Positions 7,567-16,258 of a DNA stretch of 25,621 nt are shown here, piece after piece. Under the pieces are notes generated by a model. That model was given only the letters and a program-made list of their open reading frames with translations, was not told where the DNA came from and made no database searches. The translations under genes and the position numbers were made by a program. The stretch is from contig JAUUPT010000053.1 of the NCBI GenBank assembly GCA_030843315.1, forward strand, positions 1 to 25,621, in the 5' to 3' direction. Every line of letters begins with the position of its first letter. The stretch's first letter is position 1. The DNA is from Bacteroidaceae bacterium. Its GTDB lineage: Bacteria > Bacteroidota > Bacteroidia > Bacteroidales > Bacteroidaceae.

Positions 7567-8661
7567 ATGTCAAAAGAGAAGATTATCCTGACGGGCGACC
7601 GCCCCACGGGACGCCTGCACATAGGACACTATGTAGGCTCATTGAGAAGAAGAGTGGAGTTGCAGAACTCCGGACTGTACGACAAGATATTTGTCTTTAT
7701 TGCCGATGCGCAAGCACTGACGGACAATATGGACAACCCGGAAAAGGTGCGCCAGAATGTGATTGAGGTAGCCCTCGACTACCTGGCTTGCGGACTGGAC
7801 CCGACGAAGAGTACCATCTTCATCCAGTCGCAGATACCGGAACTTTGTGAACTGACATTCTATTATATGGACCTGGTAACCGTGAGCCGCCTGCAACGCA
7901 ACCCGACGGTAAAGACCGAGATACAGATGCGTAACTTTGAGACGAGCATCCCGGTGGGGTTCTTTACCTACCCCATCAGTCAGGCGGCAGACATCACTGC
8001 TTTTCGTGCAACGACGGTGCCCGTAGGCGAAGACCAGGAGCCGATGCTGGAACAGGCACGCGAGATTGTACGCCGCTTCAACCATATATATGGTGAAACG
8101 CTGGTGGAACCGGAAATTCTGCTACCCGATAACGCCGCTTGCCTGCGTCTGCCGGGAACGGACGGAAAAGCCAAAATGAGCAAGAGCCTCGGCAACTGCA
8201 TCTATCTTTCCGACTCCGCCGACGAGGTACAGAAGAAAGTGAAGAGTATGTACACCGATCCTGACCATCTGCGTGTGCAAGACCCGGGCAAGCTCGAAGG
8301 AAACACCGTATTTACGTATCTGGATGCTTTCTGCTGCCAGGAGCACTTTGAACGCTATCTGCCCGATTATCCCAATCTGGCTGAACTGAAGGCGCATTAT
8401 CAACGCGGCGGACTGGGCGATATGAAGGTGAAGAAATTCCTCAATGAAGTAATGCAAGAGACGTTAGAGCCGATTCGCAATCGTCGCAAGGAGTTCGAGA
8501 AGGATATCCCTGCCATCTACGAGATGCTGAAGAAGGGTTGCGACACTGCCCGTGAAGCCGCTGCGGCAACGCTGGATGATGTGCGCAAGGCAATGAAGAT
8601 AAACTACTTCGATGATGCGGAGCTGATTGCGGAGCAGGTGAAGAAGTTTAGCGGAGAATAA
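7567..8661 (+). CDS. trpS: tryptophan--tRNA ligase
   Basis: TrpS charges tRNA-Trp with tryptophan in the cytoplasm, via tryptophanyl-adenylate. The 364-residue protein has the class I synthetase signatures: the HIGH motif (residues 18-21, in TGRLHIGHYVGSL) and KMSKS (residues 203-207, in GKAKMSKSLGN). The block ISQAADITAF and the loop PVGEDQEPMLEQAREIVRRFN are typical of TrpS. ATG at 7567 follows a promoter at 7479-7509 with a leader of about 50 bases that holds only a 7-codon frame (7541-7564) lacking tryptophan codons. The gene ends before a bidirectional terminator at 8721-8758 and stands alone as a transcription unit. Confidence 0.97.
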   Translation: MSKEKIILTGDRPTGRLHIGHYVGSLRRRVELQNSGLYDKIFVFIADAQALTDNMDNPEKVRQNVIEVALDYLACGLDPTKSTIFIQSQIPELCELTFYYMDLVTVSRLQRNPTVKTEIQMRNFETSIPVGFFTYPISQAADITAFRATTVPVGEDQEPMLEQAREIVRRFNHIYGETLVEPEILLPDNAACLRLPGTDGKAKMSKSLGNCIYLSDSADEVQKKVKSMYTDPDHLRVQDPGKLEGNTVFTYLDAFCCQEHFERYLPDYPNLAELKAHYQRGGLGDMKVKKFLNEVMQETLEPIRNRRKEFEKDIPAIYEMLKKGCDTAREAAAATLDDVRKAMKINYFDDAELIAEQVKKFSGE

Positions 8662-8720
8662 AAAGAACAGATACGCGGACTAAGCGAATAAACACAGATT
8701 TCTTTTTAAAAATCTATAAA

Positions 8721-8758
8721 GAAGGGCTGCACTCTCTTGAATGAGGATGCAGCCCTTC
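8721..8758. terminator. bidirectional terminator between trpS and the convergent OmpA family gene
   Basis: GAAGGGCTGCA (8721-8731) and TGCAGCCCTTC (8748-8758) form a perfect 11-pair stem with a 16-base loop. T-rich or AT-rich sequence flanks both sides, and the two genes converge here, so it probably serves both. Confidence 0.8.
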
Positions 8759-8782
8759 CTTATATTTATATACTTTCGCAGC

Positions 8783-9979
8783 TTAATTAGCCGACTTCAC
8801 CAGCACCACACGGTTTAGAATCGGTTGGCCGAACTTATCGACACCACCGTCGGCAGAAACTTTCAGACGGTCAGCAGAGATACCATACTGTTTTACCAAT
8901 ACATCGACTACGGCCTGCGCACGCTTCAAACTCAATTCCTGGTTGAACGCCGGAGTACCGGTTGCAGAGTCGGCATAACCGTTCACGGTGTAAGTAGCAT
9001 TCGGGAATTCCTTCATCTGATTGGCAAGGTAAGACAAGTTCATCGCTTCACGCGGGGAAACCACGGCGGAACCAATCTTGAAAAATACAGTACGCGGTGC
9101 AATGTCCGGGTCAGGAACTATTACTTCGGTTTCAGAAACTTCGGCTACCGGTTGGTTCTGGGCAGCAACCAATGCGTTCTGTAACTGTTGGTTAGCAGCG
9201 CCCAACTCCGCCAGCTGTGCCTGCATGGCAGCCAGTTCTACCTGGGAAATCAACTGAGGTATCGGGCGACGGAATCCACGGCCCGGGAAACGGTAAGTCA
9301 GACCGACGGTTGCACTCAGCACGCCATCATATCCATGATAACCGCCTACTTCGCCGTCGAACTTGTCCTCAACACCCATAGCGCTCAGTTCGAGGTTGAT
9401 GTCTATCGCATTGGAGATGCGGAAGCGGTTGATGATACCACCGTTAACAGACAAAGCATCACGATGGGGATTGGTATAGTTGTGAGTGAAACCGGCACCT
9501 ACATAAGGGATGATTTCATAAACGCGGTGTTGATTGTATCCGCCAAAGAGAGCATTCAGATTGAACATCACGTCTCCGTGCAGATTCATATAGTCGAAAC
9601 GCTGTTTGTAGTAACCGTCCTTCATCTGAGTACCTCTGACGTAAGGCGCACCGACATCGTAGGTAAAACCTCTTGCTTGAAGACCGCTATATTGTACGCG
9701 CAATCCCAGTCCGGGAGTAACCCATTTACCAACTGAGAAATTCAGTGTCGGACTGATGCGTTTGCCAAAACTTCCGGCATTATCATGATCTCCGAAGGTT
9801 GCTTCGGCACCACCGCCGATAGAGAAAAACCAATTGCTCCAGAACGGATTAGTAATTACTTGATATTTATCCTGAACTTGGATAACACCAACTTCTTCTT
9901 CTACAACTTCTGTGCCCTGCTGCGCCATGGCAACAGAAGACACGCCGACCAAAGCCAGCAACATTAGAATCTTTTTCAT
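8783..9979 (-). CDS. OmpA family outer membrane protein
   Basis: The 398-residue protein has a signal peptide (residues 1-20, ending VAMAQ). A beta-barrel region follows, with alternating aromatic strands such as WFFSIGGGAEATFGD and IIPYVGAGFTHNYT. A short alanine/glutamine-rich coiled segment (VELAAMQAQLAELGAANQQL, about 247-266) links to a C-terminal OmpA domain (about 290-398) with TVFFKIGSAVVS, YTVNGYADSATGTPAFN and LSLKRAQAVVDVLVKQYGI. That domain grips peptidoglycan in this family, so the protein probably anchors the outer membrane to the cell wall and may be an abundant porin-like component. Its promoter at 10044-10074 starts right at the mutL stop codon, so it can be transcribed alone as well as by read-through from mutL. 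Confidence 0.92.
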   Translation of the reverse strand: MKKILMLLALVGVSSVAMAQQGTEVVEEEVGVIQVQDKYQVITNPFWSNWFFSIGGGAEATFGDHDNAGSFGKRISPTLNFSVGKWVTPGLGLRVQYSGLQARGFTYDVGAPYVRGTQMKDGYYKQRFDYMNLHGDVMFNLNALFGGYNQHRVYEIIPYVGAGFTHNYTNPHRDALSVNGGIINRFRISNAIDINLELSAMGVEDKFDGEVGGYHGYDGVLSATVGLTYRFPGRGFRRPIPQLISQVELAAMQAQLAELGAANQQLQNALVAAQNQPVAEVSETEVIVPDPDIAPRTVFFKIGSAVVSPREAMNLSYLANQMKEFPNATYTVNGYADSATGTPAFNQELSLKRAQAVVDVLVKQYGISADRLKVSADGGVDKFGQPILNRVVLVKSAN

Positions 9980-10043
9980 ATACCTTAATCGTTAAGTGGT
10001 TAAATTAAATTCGTTATCATTCAAACTGAATAATTAACACCGA

Positions 10044-10074
10044 CAAAGGTAAAAGGTTTAGAAAAGGAAGGAAA
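10044..10074 (-). promoter_or_regulatory. promoter of the OmpA family gene
   Basis: The minus strand reads TTTC (10071-10074), 19 bases, then TACCTTTG (10044-10051), the strongest form of the -7 box. It begins just after the mutL stop codon and gives a leader of about 58 bases. Confidence 0.7.
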
Positions 10075-10077
10075 TTA

Positions 10078-11934
10078 TCATTTAAACAGCTTTTCAATCT
10101 CATCCTCCTTAATCGTTACCAGCACCGTCCGTCCGTCCGGCGTGTAATTAGGAGAAGGGCAGGCAAACAGGTTGTCTACAAGGTTGGACATTTCTTCATT
10201 GCTCAGTACCTGGCCGTAGACGATAGCGGCAGCACGGGCAAGGGTAGAAGCAAGGATGGTTTGCACTTCTTCTTTCACATCATTGCCTTTCTCCATTGCA
10301 GTGTGCACCATATTACGGATCAAGTCTACCGGATTCAGCCCCTCTATGCCCGAAGGTATTCCATTGATGGCATAACTGCCGCCTCCCAGTGGACTGAGGT
10401 CGAAACCTACTGCGGATAGATCGTCCAGGATGCTTTCGAGCACGGCCGCTTCCGAAGCCGGCAACTGAATGATTTCGGGAAACAGAACGCCTTGTGATAC
10501 ACCTTGCTTCTGGCTGATCTGGCTCATATAGCGATCGAACAAAACGCGGACGTGTGCCCGGTGCTGGTCTATCAGCATCAAACCGGATTTTACGGAAGTC
10601 AGGATGAAGCGTCCTTTGAACTGAAGATGCTGGGCACCTTTCTCAATAGTTGCTTCACTGCCGTAGAGAGGCGAGGACGAAGCAACGGGCACATCTTCGG
10701 CAAAAGGTGCTTCCTCCATCGGCTCATTCATCCGGCTGGCTTTCTCCAAACCGGAATAAAGCCCCTCCCACTCCACTTTCGGGCGGGAATAGCTTCCACC
10801 TCCCCCATAAGAAGAAGCGGAAGACGTTTTGAACGGATTGAAGTCCGTATCATAATGCACCTTCGGCGGCTCTATCGGACGGCTCTGCTCAAAGGCAGGG
10901 ATGTCCGGCATATCTTCCGTATCGAAGTCTATCGTAGGAATGGCACTGAACTTACCCAAAGACTCTTTCACCGCAGCCGACAATATCTGCCAGATGGCTT
11001 GCTCGTTCTCAAACTTTATCTCGGTCTTGGTAGGATGAATATTCACGTCGATATTGGCAGGATCTACCTCAAAATAAATGAAGTAGGAGATTTGCTCGCC
11101 GGTCGGAATCAGTTGTTCGTAAGCGTCCATCACCGCCTTATGGAAATAGGGATGGCGCATATAGCGTCCGTTTACGAAGAAGTATTGATGGGCACCCTTC
11201 TTACGTGCCGTTTCCGGTTTGGCTACAAAGCCGGAAATCTTGATCATGGTGGTATCCACATCTACCGACAGCAACTGCTGGTTCAGCTTCTTGCCAAATA
11301 CAGCCATGATACGCTGACGCAACGGCATGACGGGAAGGTTGAACAACTCCGTATCGTTGCTATACAGATAGAAAGCAACATCGGGATGTACTAATGCGAT
11401 GCGTTCAAACTCCGTGAGGATATTGCTCAACTCCGTAGAGTTTGCCTTCAGGAACTTGCGGCGGGCAGGGATATTGAAGAACAGATTCCTGATGGAGAAA
11501 TTACTTCCTTTAGGGCAGGAAACAGCCTCCTGACTCTCCACCTTGGAACCTGCAATCACCAGCCGCGTGCCCAGTTCTTCACCGGCAGGGCGGGTTTTCA
11601 GTTCCACTTCCGCCACCGCAGCGATGGAAGCCAGGGCTTCGCCACGGAAACCCATGGTGCGCAGGGCAAACAAATCGGCCGCCTCGCGTATCTTGGATGT
11701 GGCATGGCGTTCGAAGGAGAGGCGCGCATCCGTTTCGGACATACCCTTTCCGTCGTCTATCACCTGGATGCAGGTCTTGCCGGCATCGGTCACCAATACA
11801 TGTATTTCTTGTGCTTCGGCATCAATTGCATTTTCTACCAATTCCTTTATAACAGATGCCGGGCGCTGTATCACCTCTCCGGCAGCAATCTGATTAGCAA
11901 CCGAATCGGGCAGCAAATGAATGATATCGCTCAT
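10078..11934 (-). CDS. mutL: DNA mismatch repair protein MutL
   Basis: MutL couples mismatch recognition by MutS to strand removal. The 618-residue protein has the GHKL ATPase motifs: ELVENAIDA (Glu34, Asn35, Asp38), DDGKGM (60-65) and GFRGEAL (95-101), then the transducer domain with VNGRYMRHP and DVNIHPTKTEI. A proline/serine-rich linker covers about 330-430, and the C-terminal dimerisation domain ends the protein. The C-terminal endonuclease motif, usually DQHAxxER, reads DQHRAHVR at 456-463, with Val in place of the conserved Glu, and the CPHGRP-type motif near the C-terminus is replaced by CPSPNYTPDGRT. The gene lies 3 bases after the small membrane protein gene and is last in the SurA-like/OstA operon. 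Confidence 0.96.
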   Translation of the reverse strand: MSDIIHLLPDSVANQIAAGEVIQRPASVIKELVENAIDAEAQEIHVLVTDAGKTCIQVIDDGKGMSETDARLSFERHATSKIREAADLFALRTMGFRGEALASIAAVAEVELKTRPAGEELGTRLVIAGSKVESQEAVSCPKGSNFSIRNLFFNIPARRKFLKANSTELSNILTEFERIALVHPDVAFYLYSNDTELFNLPVMPLRQRIMAVFGKKLNQQLLSVDVDTTMIKISGFVAKPETARKKGAHQYFFVNGRYMRHPYFHKAVMDAYEQLIPTGEQISYFIYFEVDPANIDVNIHPTKTEIKFENEQAIWQILSAAVKESLGKFSAIPTIDFDTEDMPDIPAFEQSRPIEPPKVHYDTDFNPFKTSSASSYGGGGSYSRPKVEWEGLYSGLEKASRMNEPMEEAPFAEDVPVASSSPLYGSEATIEKGAQHLQFKGRFILTSVKSGLMLIDQHRAHVRVLFDRYMSQISQKQGVSQGVLFPEIIQLPASEAAVLESILDDLSAVGFDLSPLGGGSYAINGIPSGIEGLNPVDLIRNMVHTAMEKGNDVKEEVQTILASTLARAAAIVYGQVLSNEEMSNLVDNLFACPSPNYTPDGRTVLVTIKEDEIEKLFK

Positions 11935-11937
11935 AAC

Positions 11938-12228
11938 TTAAATAATTCCGTTGGTAATAGCATACCACAAATAGAGTAACACGGCAATAACAGCCAGGAT
12001 AATTCCCAGATGCATCGGCTTGCGTCCGCTCTCTTTGCGGCGTTTCAGATGGGTAGTTCCCTCGACAAACTTTCCACGAATATCTTCGGGAGAGAATTCC
12101 TTTTCGGGCAGCATGCCCAAGTCACGTTTGGCGCTTTCTTCCATCTTCGCCAACTTTTCCTTTCGCTCGTCCACATAGATGTAGCGATGATTAAAGCCGC
12201 GGGGCTTCCGCATTGTAAACATTCCCAT
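11938..12228 (-). CDS. small conserved-looking membrane protein between the OstA-like gene and mutL
   Basis: The 96-residue protein has a basic, charged cytoplasmic-type N-terminal part (RKPRGFNHRYIYVDERKEKL, then EKEFSPEDIRGKF) and one C-terminal transmembrane segment (LGIILAVIAVLLYLWYAI, about 74-91), so it is probably tail-anchored in the inner membrane. It is packed 4 bases after the OstA-like gene and 3 bases before mutL, so it is co-transcribed. ATG 12228 is used here; a second ATG five codons in is possible. I do not recognise a function and there is no catalytic motif. The tight packing supports a real gene. Confidence 0.8.
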   Translation of the reverse strand: MGMFTMRKPRGFNHRYIYVDERKEKLAKMEESAKRDLGMLPEKEFSPEDIRGKFVEGTTHLKRRKESGRKPMHLGIILAVIAVLLYLWYAITNGII

Positions 12229-12232
12229 AACT

Positions 12233-13948
12233 CTACTTTGTATTTCGTTGAATATGCATGTTTCTTGGCGAAGTTACAGGTTTTCGGTCACTTTTCTGTA
12301 ATACTTCCCCTGCTTTTTTGCCTCGCCACTCAAAGATATCGTCCTTATTGCGCGGACGAATATAGTCGAACCAGACAAAAGAAGGCAGCTTACTTTTATC
12401 AGGCGGAATCTGAGTCAGAGGATAAGCCGTGCCGGTGGTCTTTCCAATAAAGACTCCGCGCTCCATCTTTCTCTCCTTCAGATACATCTTCAGAAGTCCC
12501 CCTTCGGAATAATTCATCATAATCAACGAACTATCCCTCTCTTCCACCGGATAATAGATGACCAGTACATTGCCGTTCACTTCTACCAGGCGCATATCTC
12601 CGTCTATAAAGAATGCTTTCATCTCCTTGCCCGATACCTGGTTATAGTGGATGCTGTCCTTTCGCTCTACAGTCAAAGCCTGATTGATGATATGCGCCCA
12701 GTCGATGGTACTGTCGTTCATATAAATTTTAATTTCTTCTCCCAGTAACTGCTGTTCTCCATGCCACAGGATAGGATCGGTGTACATCGTCATACAAGAG
12801 TCCTTAGAGTTATATACCAACGAGTCGCATACGGCCTGCACATCAGTACGATAGGCACGCACCTTATGATAGGCACGCATTTCGCGGTACATGGAATCGG
12901 TGTTTATATTATAAGTAATCAGCCGCAAGGTATCACCATGCATGAACAAGCTGTCGCCCTGTGAGTAGTCAATGGCTACGGCACGCTCGGTGGCCACAGC
13001 ACTTCCGCTGAGTTCATTGTAGAAGCAGTAATCACCGGTAAGCATATTCCTGTTGACCGTGTCATTCATCTGCACATTGTCAAAAGCCTCTCCATAGCCC
13101 AGATTACGGTCGTAGAAAAGGCTGTCACCGGTAAGTTTCTTACCGTCATTGGTCAGCACGGAGCGGTCGAGTAGTTCGGCCTGCCCGGTGTTGGTATTGT
13201 ATATACCGCGCTCGGAGTAGATGTGGTTCTCATCGCTCACAATATCGGACGGTCCCAGGATGGTGGCAATCTTGGTATCGGTGCTGTACTTCAAGGTGTC
13301 GGAAGTTAGCACGAACTTCGGATTGACCAGCTTTACATCATGGTTGAACACGGCCAGTTTGGTGGCAGGGCTATATTCCCCCCATTCGGAAGTAAGCACA
13401 TTTTCTTCATCGGTCAATGTACCGCCATCAAAGTAGTAACCCAAATCATAAAGCCGGTCATAGTTCAGACTGTCGGTGGTAAGTTCCGTATTACGGTTAA
13501 TCATACGCACGTTTTCGCGCAACATGGCCAACTGCGACATACCGTCATAGTACAGGTAATCGCCGTAGATAAAGAGGGTATCGCCCTGCTCCATGCGCAC
13601 ATTTCCGAAGGCTTCGACCGAGTTGATTTTCTCGAAAATCAAGGCGCTGTCACAGAACATATACATGCTGTCGTGCTTCATCTTCACGGAGCCGATGAGC
13701 ACTTGTACATCCGGACGCAACTCCTTGTCTGCCTGTGCCTCGTCGGCATACAGCAAGTCCACACGGGTTTTCTTCTTCCCCAGCGTGTCGGCCTTCGCGG
13801 GTTGAACCGCCACGGTTTTCTTCGGTGCATCAGCAGCCTTTTTCTTGTCCTGGGCACTGAGCAGACAGATGCCAAACAAGCATAGAATGCCTGCCAAGAG
13901 GTATCTATGCTTGTTCAGAAAATGAATTCTTGTATTCTTCTTTTGCAT
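12233..13948 (-). CDS. OstA/LptA-like periplasmic protein
   Basis: The 571-residue protein has an N-terminal hydrophobic segment (YLLAGILCLFGICLLSAQ, about 16-33) that is a signal peptide or anchor, then a lysine/alanine-rich linker. From about residue 60 it carries repeating beta-strand units typical of the OstA (LptA) jellyroll: VLIGSVKMKHDSMYMFCDSA, VEAFGNVRMEQGDTLFIYGD, ATILGPSDIVSDENHIYSE and GEAFDNVQMND. LptA-type proteins bridge lipopolysaccharide across the periplasm, so a role in lipopolysaccharide export is likely, but this protein is about three times longer than E. coli LptA and is a Bacteroidetes variant. It lies 26 bases after a SurA-like gene and 4 bases before a small membrane protein gene. 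Confidence 0.82.
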   Translation of the reverse strand: MQKKNTRIHFLNKHRYLLAGILCLFGICLLSAQDKKKAADAPKKTVAVQPAKADTLGKKKTRVDLLYADEAQADKELRPDVQVLIGSVKMKHDSMYMFCDSALIFEKINSVEAFGNVRMEQGDTLFIYGDYLYYDGMSQLAMLRENVRMINRNTELTTDSLNYDRLYDLGYYFDGGTLTDEENVLTSEWGEYSPATKLAVFNHDVKLVNPKFVLTSDTLKYSTDTKIATILGPSDIVSDENHIYSERGIYNTNTGQAELLDRSVLTNDGKKLTGDSLFYDRNLGYGEAFDNVQMNDTVNRNMLTGDYCFYNELSGSAVATERAVAIDYSQGDSLFMHGDTLRLITYNINTDSMYREMRAYHKVRAYRTDVQAVCDSLVYNSKDSCMTMYTDPILWHGEQQLLGEEIKIYMNDSTIDWAHIINQALTVERKDSIHYNQVSGKEMKAFFIDGDMRLVEVNGNVLVIYYPVEERDSSLIMMNYSEGGLLKMYLKERKMERGVFIGKTTGTAYPLTQIPPDKSKLPSFVWFDYIRPRNKDDIFEWRGKKAGEVLQKSDRKPVTSPRNMHIQRNTK

Positions 13949-13974
13949 ACAAAATCGATGTAAATCCCGCCGGA

Positions 13975-15342
13975 TTAATCTTTAACCCAGCCCGGATACT
14001 TGAATGTACAGTTATTCTTCCAATTGTCCTTGATACGAACGTAGGTGTGTTTCTGTTTCTCACGGATCCACTTGTCCAACACTTCGTCACGACGCTTCTC
14101 CAGCACAATCTCTTTCAGGTTCTGATAGTCTTCGGAAATCGTTGCCTTATGGCCGTTTGTACGGTTCTTCAACTTCACAATCACGCACTCTTCCTTTCCG
14201 GTCTTTTGCGGAATCATGGTGAATGCTTCTGATATTTCGCCCACCTTCATCTTATCTACCACCTTCGCAATCTCGGGCGGAAGTTCCTGCATCTCAAATT
14301 TGGAAGTATTCGTATTGGGATTGGGCAGCAGACCGTGGTTGTTGCGGGTATCTTTGTCCTGTGAAAGCACAGAAGCAGCTTCTTCAAAAGTAAATTTGTT
14401 GCCACGGATGTCGTCGGCAATGGAGTCCAAGCGGGCACAGCCTGCTACCAGCGCCTCTTCCGGCACGTGGGGTTTCAGCAAGATGTGGCGTACCTTGATA
14501 CGGTCACCACGTTTCTCCATCAACTGAATAATGTGGAAACCATACTCAGACTCAACAATCTTGGATACCTTGTTCGGGTCTTGCAGGTTGAAGGCTACGT
14601 TGGCAAAAGCGGGGTCCAGATAACCACGTCCGGTAAACGGCATTTCACCGCCATTGATGGCAGTACCGCGGTCGTCGGAGTACATACGTGCCAATACAGA
14701 GAAGCTCTCGCCATTATTCACGCGCTCCGTATATTCACGCAGACGGCTCTTTACATCTTCGATCTCTTCCAAAGGAATCTTAGGCTGCTGGGTGATGATC
14801 TGCACTTCTACCTGGGTAGGGATATAAGGGACACTATCCTGCGGCAGATCCTTGAAATAGCGGCGCACCTCGGCCGGAGTAATTTTGATGTCACCCACCA
14901 GTTTCTGCTGCATCTTCTGCACCTTCAAGCCTTCGCGTGCATTGTCGCGCAAGGTTTCACGAATCTGGCTGGAAGTCTTGTTGAAGTATTCCTCCATCTT
15001 CTCGCGCGAACCGATGTTGGCGATATACATATTCGTCATATAGTCCACACGCTGGATAACTTCGGCTTCGGATACCTCTATACTGTCGAGTGCAGCCTGA
15101 TGAAGATACAACTTCTGGACGGCTATTTCCTCGGGGATTACACAATGAGGGTCACGATCAAATTTACGTCCTTCGTACTGGGCACTCATAAGTGCCTCCT
15201 CTACTTCGGACTTCAATATAGCCTCGTCGCCCACTACCCAAACTACCTCGTCAATCACGTTGTCTTGTCCATAAACGGTAGAACCGGCTAATAGCGTCAA
15301 GGCAAATAAAATTACAAACTTAAAGTTCATACTCATTTTCAT
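13975..15342 (-). CDS. SurA-like periplasmic chaperone / peptidylprolyl isomerase with two parvulin regions
   Basis: The 455-residue protein starts with a signal peptide (residues 1-26, ending TVYGQ). A SurA-type N-terminal helical region follows (IDEVVWVVGDEAILKSEVEE, to about 175). A first parvulin-like domain spans about 175-285 (FSVLARMYSDD, GGEMPFTGRGYLDPAF, ESEYGFHIIQLMEKRGD) and a second one begins at VRHILL near 287. SurA-like proteins escort unfolded outer membrane barrels through the periplasm. The first domain lacks the usual RHIL start (it has EVQIITQQ), so isomerase activity, if any, may rest on the second. The gene starts 10 bases after the upstream SurA-like lipoprotein gene and is third in the operon. 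Confidence 0.9.
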   Translation of the reverse strand: MKMSMNFKFVILFALTLLAGSTVYGQDNVIDEVVWVVGDEAILKSEVEEALMSAQYEGRKFDRDPHCVIPEEIAVQKLYLHQAALDSIEVSEAEVIQRVDYMTNMYIANIGSREKMEEYFNKTSSQIRETLRDNAREGLKVQKMQQKLVGDIKITPAEVRRYFKDLPQDSVPYIPTQVEVQIITQQPKIPLEEIEDVKSRLREYTERVNNGESFSVLARMYSDDRGTAINGGEMPFTGRGYLDPAFANVAFNLQDPNKVSKIVESEYGFHIIQLMEKRGDRIKVRHILLKPHVPEEALVAGCARLDSIADDIRGNKFTFEEAASVLSQDKDTRNNHGLLPNPNTNTSKFEMQELPPEIAKVVDKMKVGEISEAFTMIPQKTGKEECVIVKLKNRTNGHKATISEDYQNLKEIVLEKRRDEVLDKWIREKQKHTYVRIKDNWKNNCTFKYPGWVKD

Positions 15343-15352
15343 TCTTGGTGTC

Positions 15353-16201
15353 TTATTCTAAATAATATTTAATCTTATCTCTTCTCACCGCCCGCTGGTA
15401 CAAGTCGTCTTTTACCTGCTTCATAAATTCCACCTGCTTCACGTTCAGCAGCATATCCTTTACCTGGGTGCGGGCAAACTCATACGGTTCCTGTTCCCCC
15501 ACCGGGCGATAATCGCTCACATTCAAAAAGTAGTAGAAAGCCGTATCCTTCAGTTCCACATGGCGGTTCTTGTCAAGGTACTCTTCTACATTGGGCATTT
15601 TCAGCGGCATTACATCCAGCACTTCCGATGCCGGTACCCATTTATCATAGAAGTACTCGTACTTCACGGCATTCTGCAAACTGTACTTCTCCAGATGCTC
15701 CACTGCTTCACGGGTTTCCGTCTTGTACCAACGCCGTACGTTAGCCAACTGCGGAGCCGTCAAGGGCACCTTGATGAACAAGCCCTTCATCAACGGACGT
15801 TCCACCTTAAAGAGCGCTTGGTTCTTTTCGTAGTACTCCGTCAATTCTTGTTCTGAAATCTCCTCTGATAGCCGTTGATGTATTAAAGCCTGTTGGTAAG
15901 TGTGCATTATCAATGCCTTGCGATAATTCTCTACAAGTTTATCTATTTCGGCGTTATTGGGGATATTACTTTGCGCTTTGTCATACAACAAAATATCTTC
16001 CACCCAATTACGGATATAATCTTCTGCAAACAACAAACTGTCGTCCTTGGACAAACCGGAAGGAAGCACCGATTGCAAATCTTCCCGGTAAAGGAAATTG
16101 CCGTCCAACTCCACTAACGGTGTCCGCCCTTTGTGGTCGTACTGCTCGCTGCACGCCGCACAGAGAAGGAAAATCAAAAGCCCCAAGCAGGTTGTTCGCA
16201 T
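15353..16201 (-). CDS. SurA-like lipoprotein without a recognisable isomerase domain
   Basis: The ATG at 16201 is chosen over an in-frame TTG at 16207; it gives a 282-residue protein beginning MRTTCLGLLIFLLCAACSEQ, a lipoprotein signal with Cys17 as the lipidated residue. The body is helical and resembles the N-terminal chaperone module of SurA/PpiC proteins (EDYIRNWVEDILLYDKAQ, then ISEQELTEYYEKNQALFKVE). Where a parvulin domain would start with RHIL, this has MKGLFIKVPL, and no full parvulin core follows. I infer a membrane-tethered chaperone rather than an isomerase. It sits between two SurA-like genes, 51 bases after one and 10 bases before the other. Confidence 0.8.
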   Translation of the reverse strand: MRTTCLGLLIFLLCAACSEQYDHKGRTPLVELDGNFLYREDLQSVLPSGLSKDDSLLFAEDYIRNWVEDILLYDKAQSNIPNNAEIDKLVENYRKALIMHTYQQALIHQRLSEEISEQELTEYYEKNQALFKVERPLMKGLFIKVPLTAPQLANVRRWYKTETREAVEHLEKYSLQNAVKYEYFYDKWVPASEVLDVMPLKMPNVEEYLDKNRHVELKDTAFYYFLNVSDYRPVGEQEPYEFARTQVKDMLLNVKQVEFMKQVKDDLYQRAVRRDKIKYYLE

Positions 16202-16258
16202 CACCAACTGATATTTACTTTGTTTCGAAATACGAAGATAGTGTTTTAATCGGTTGCA

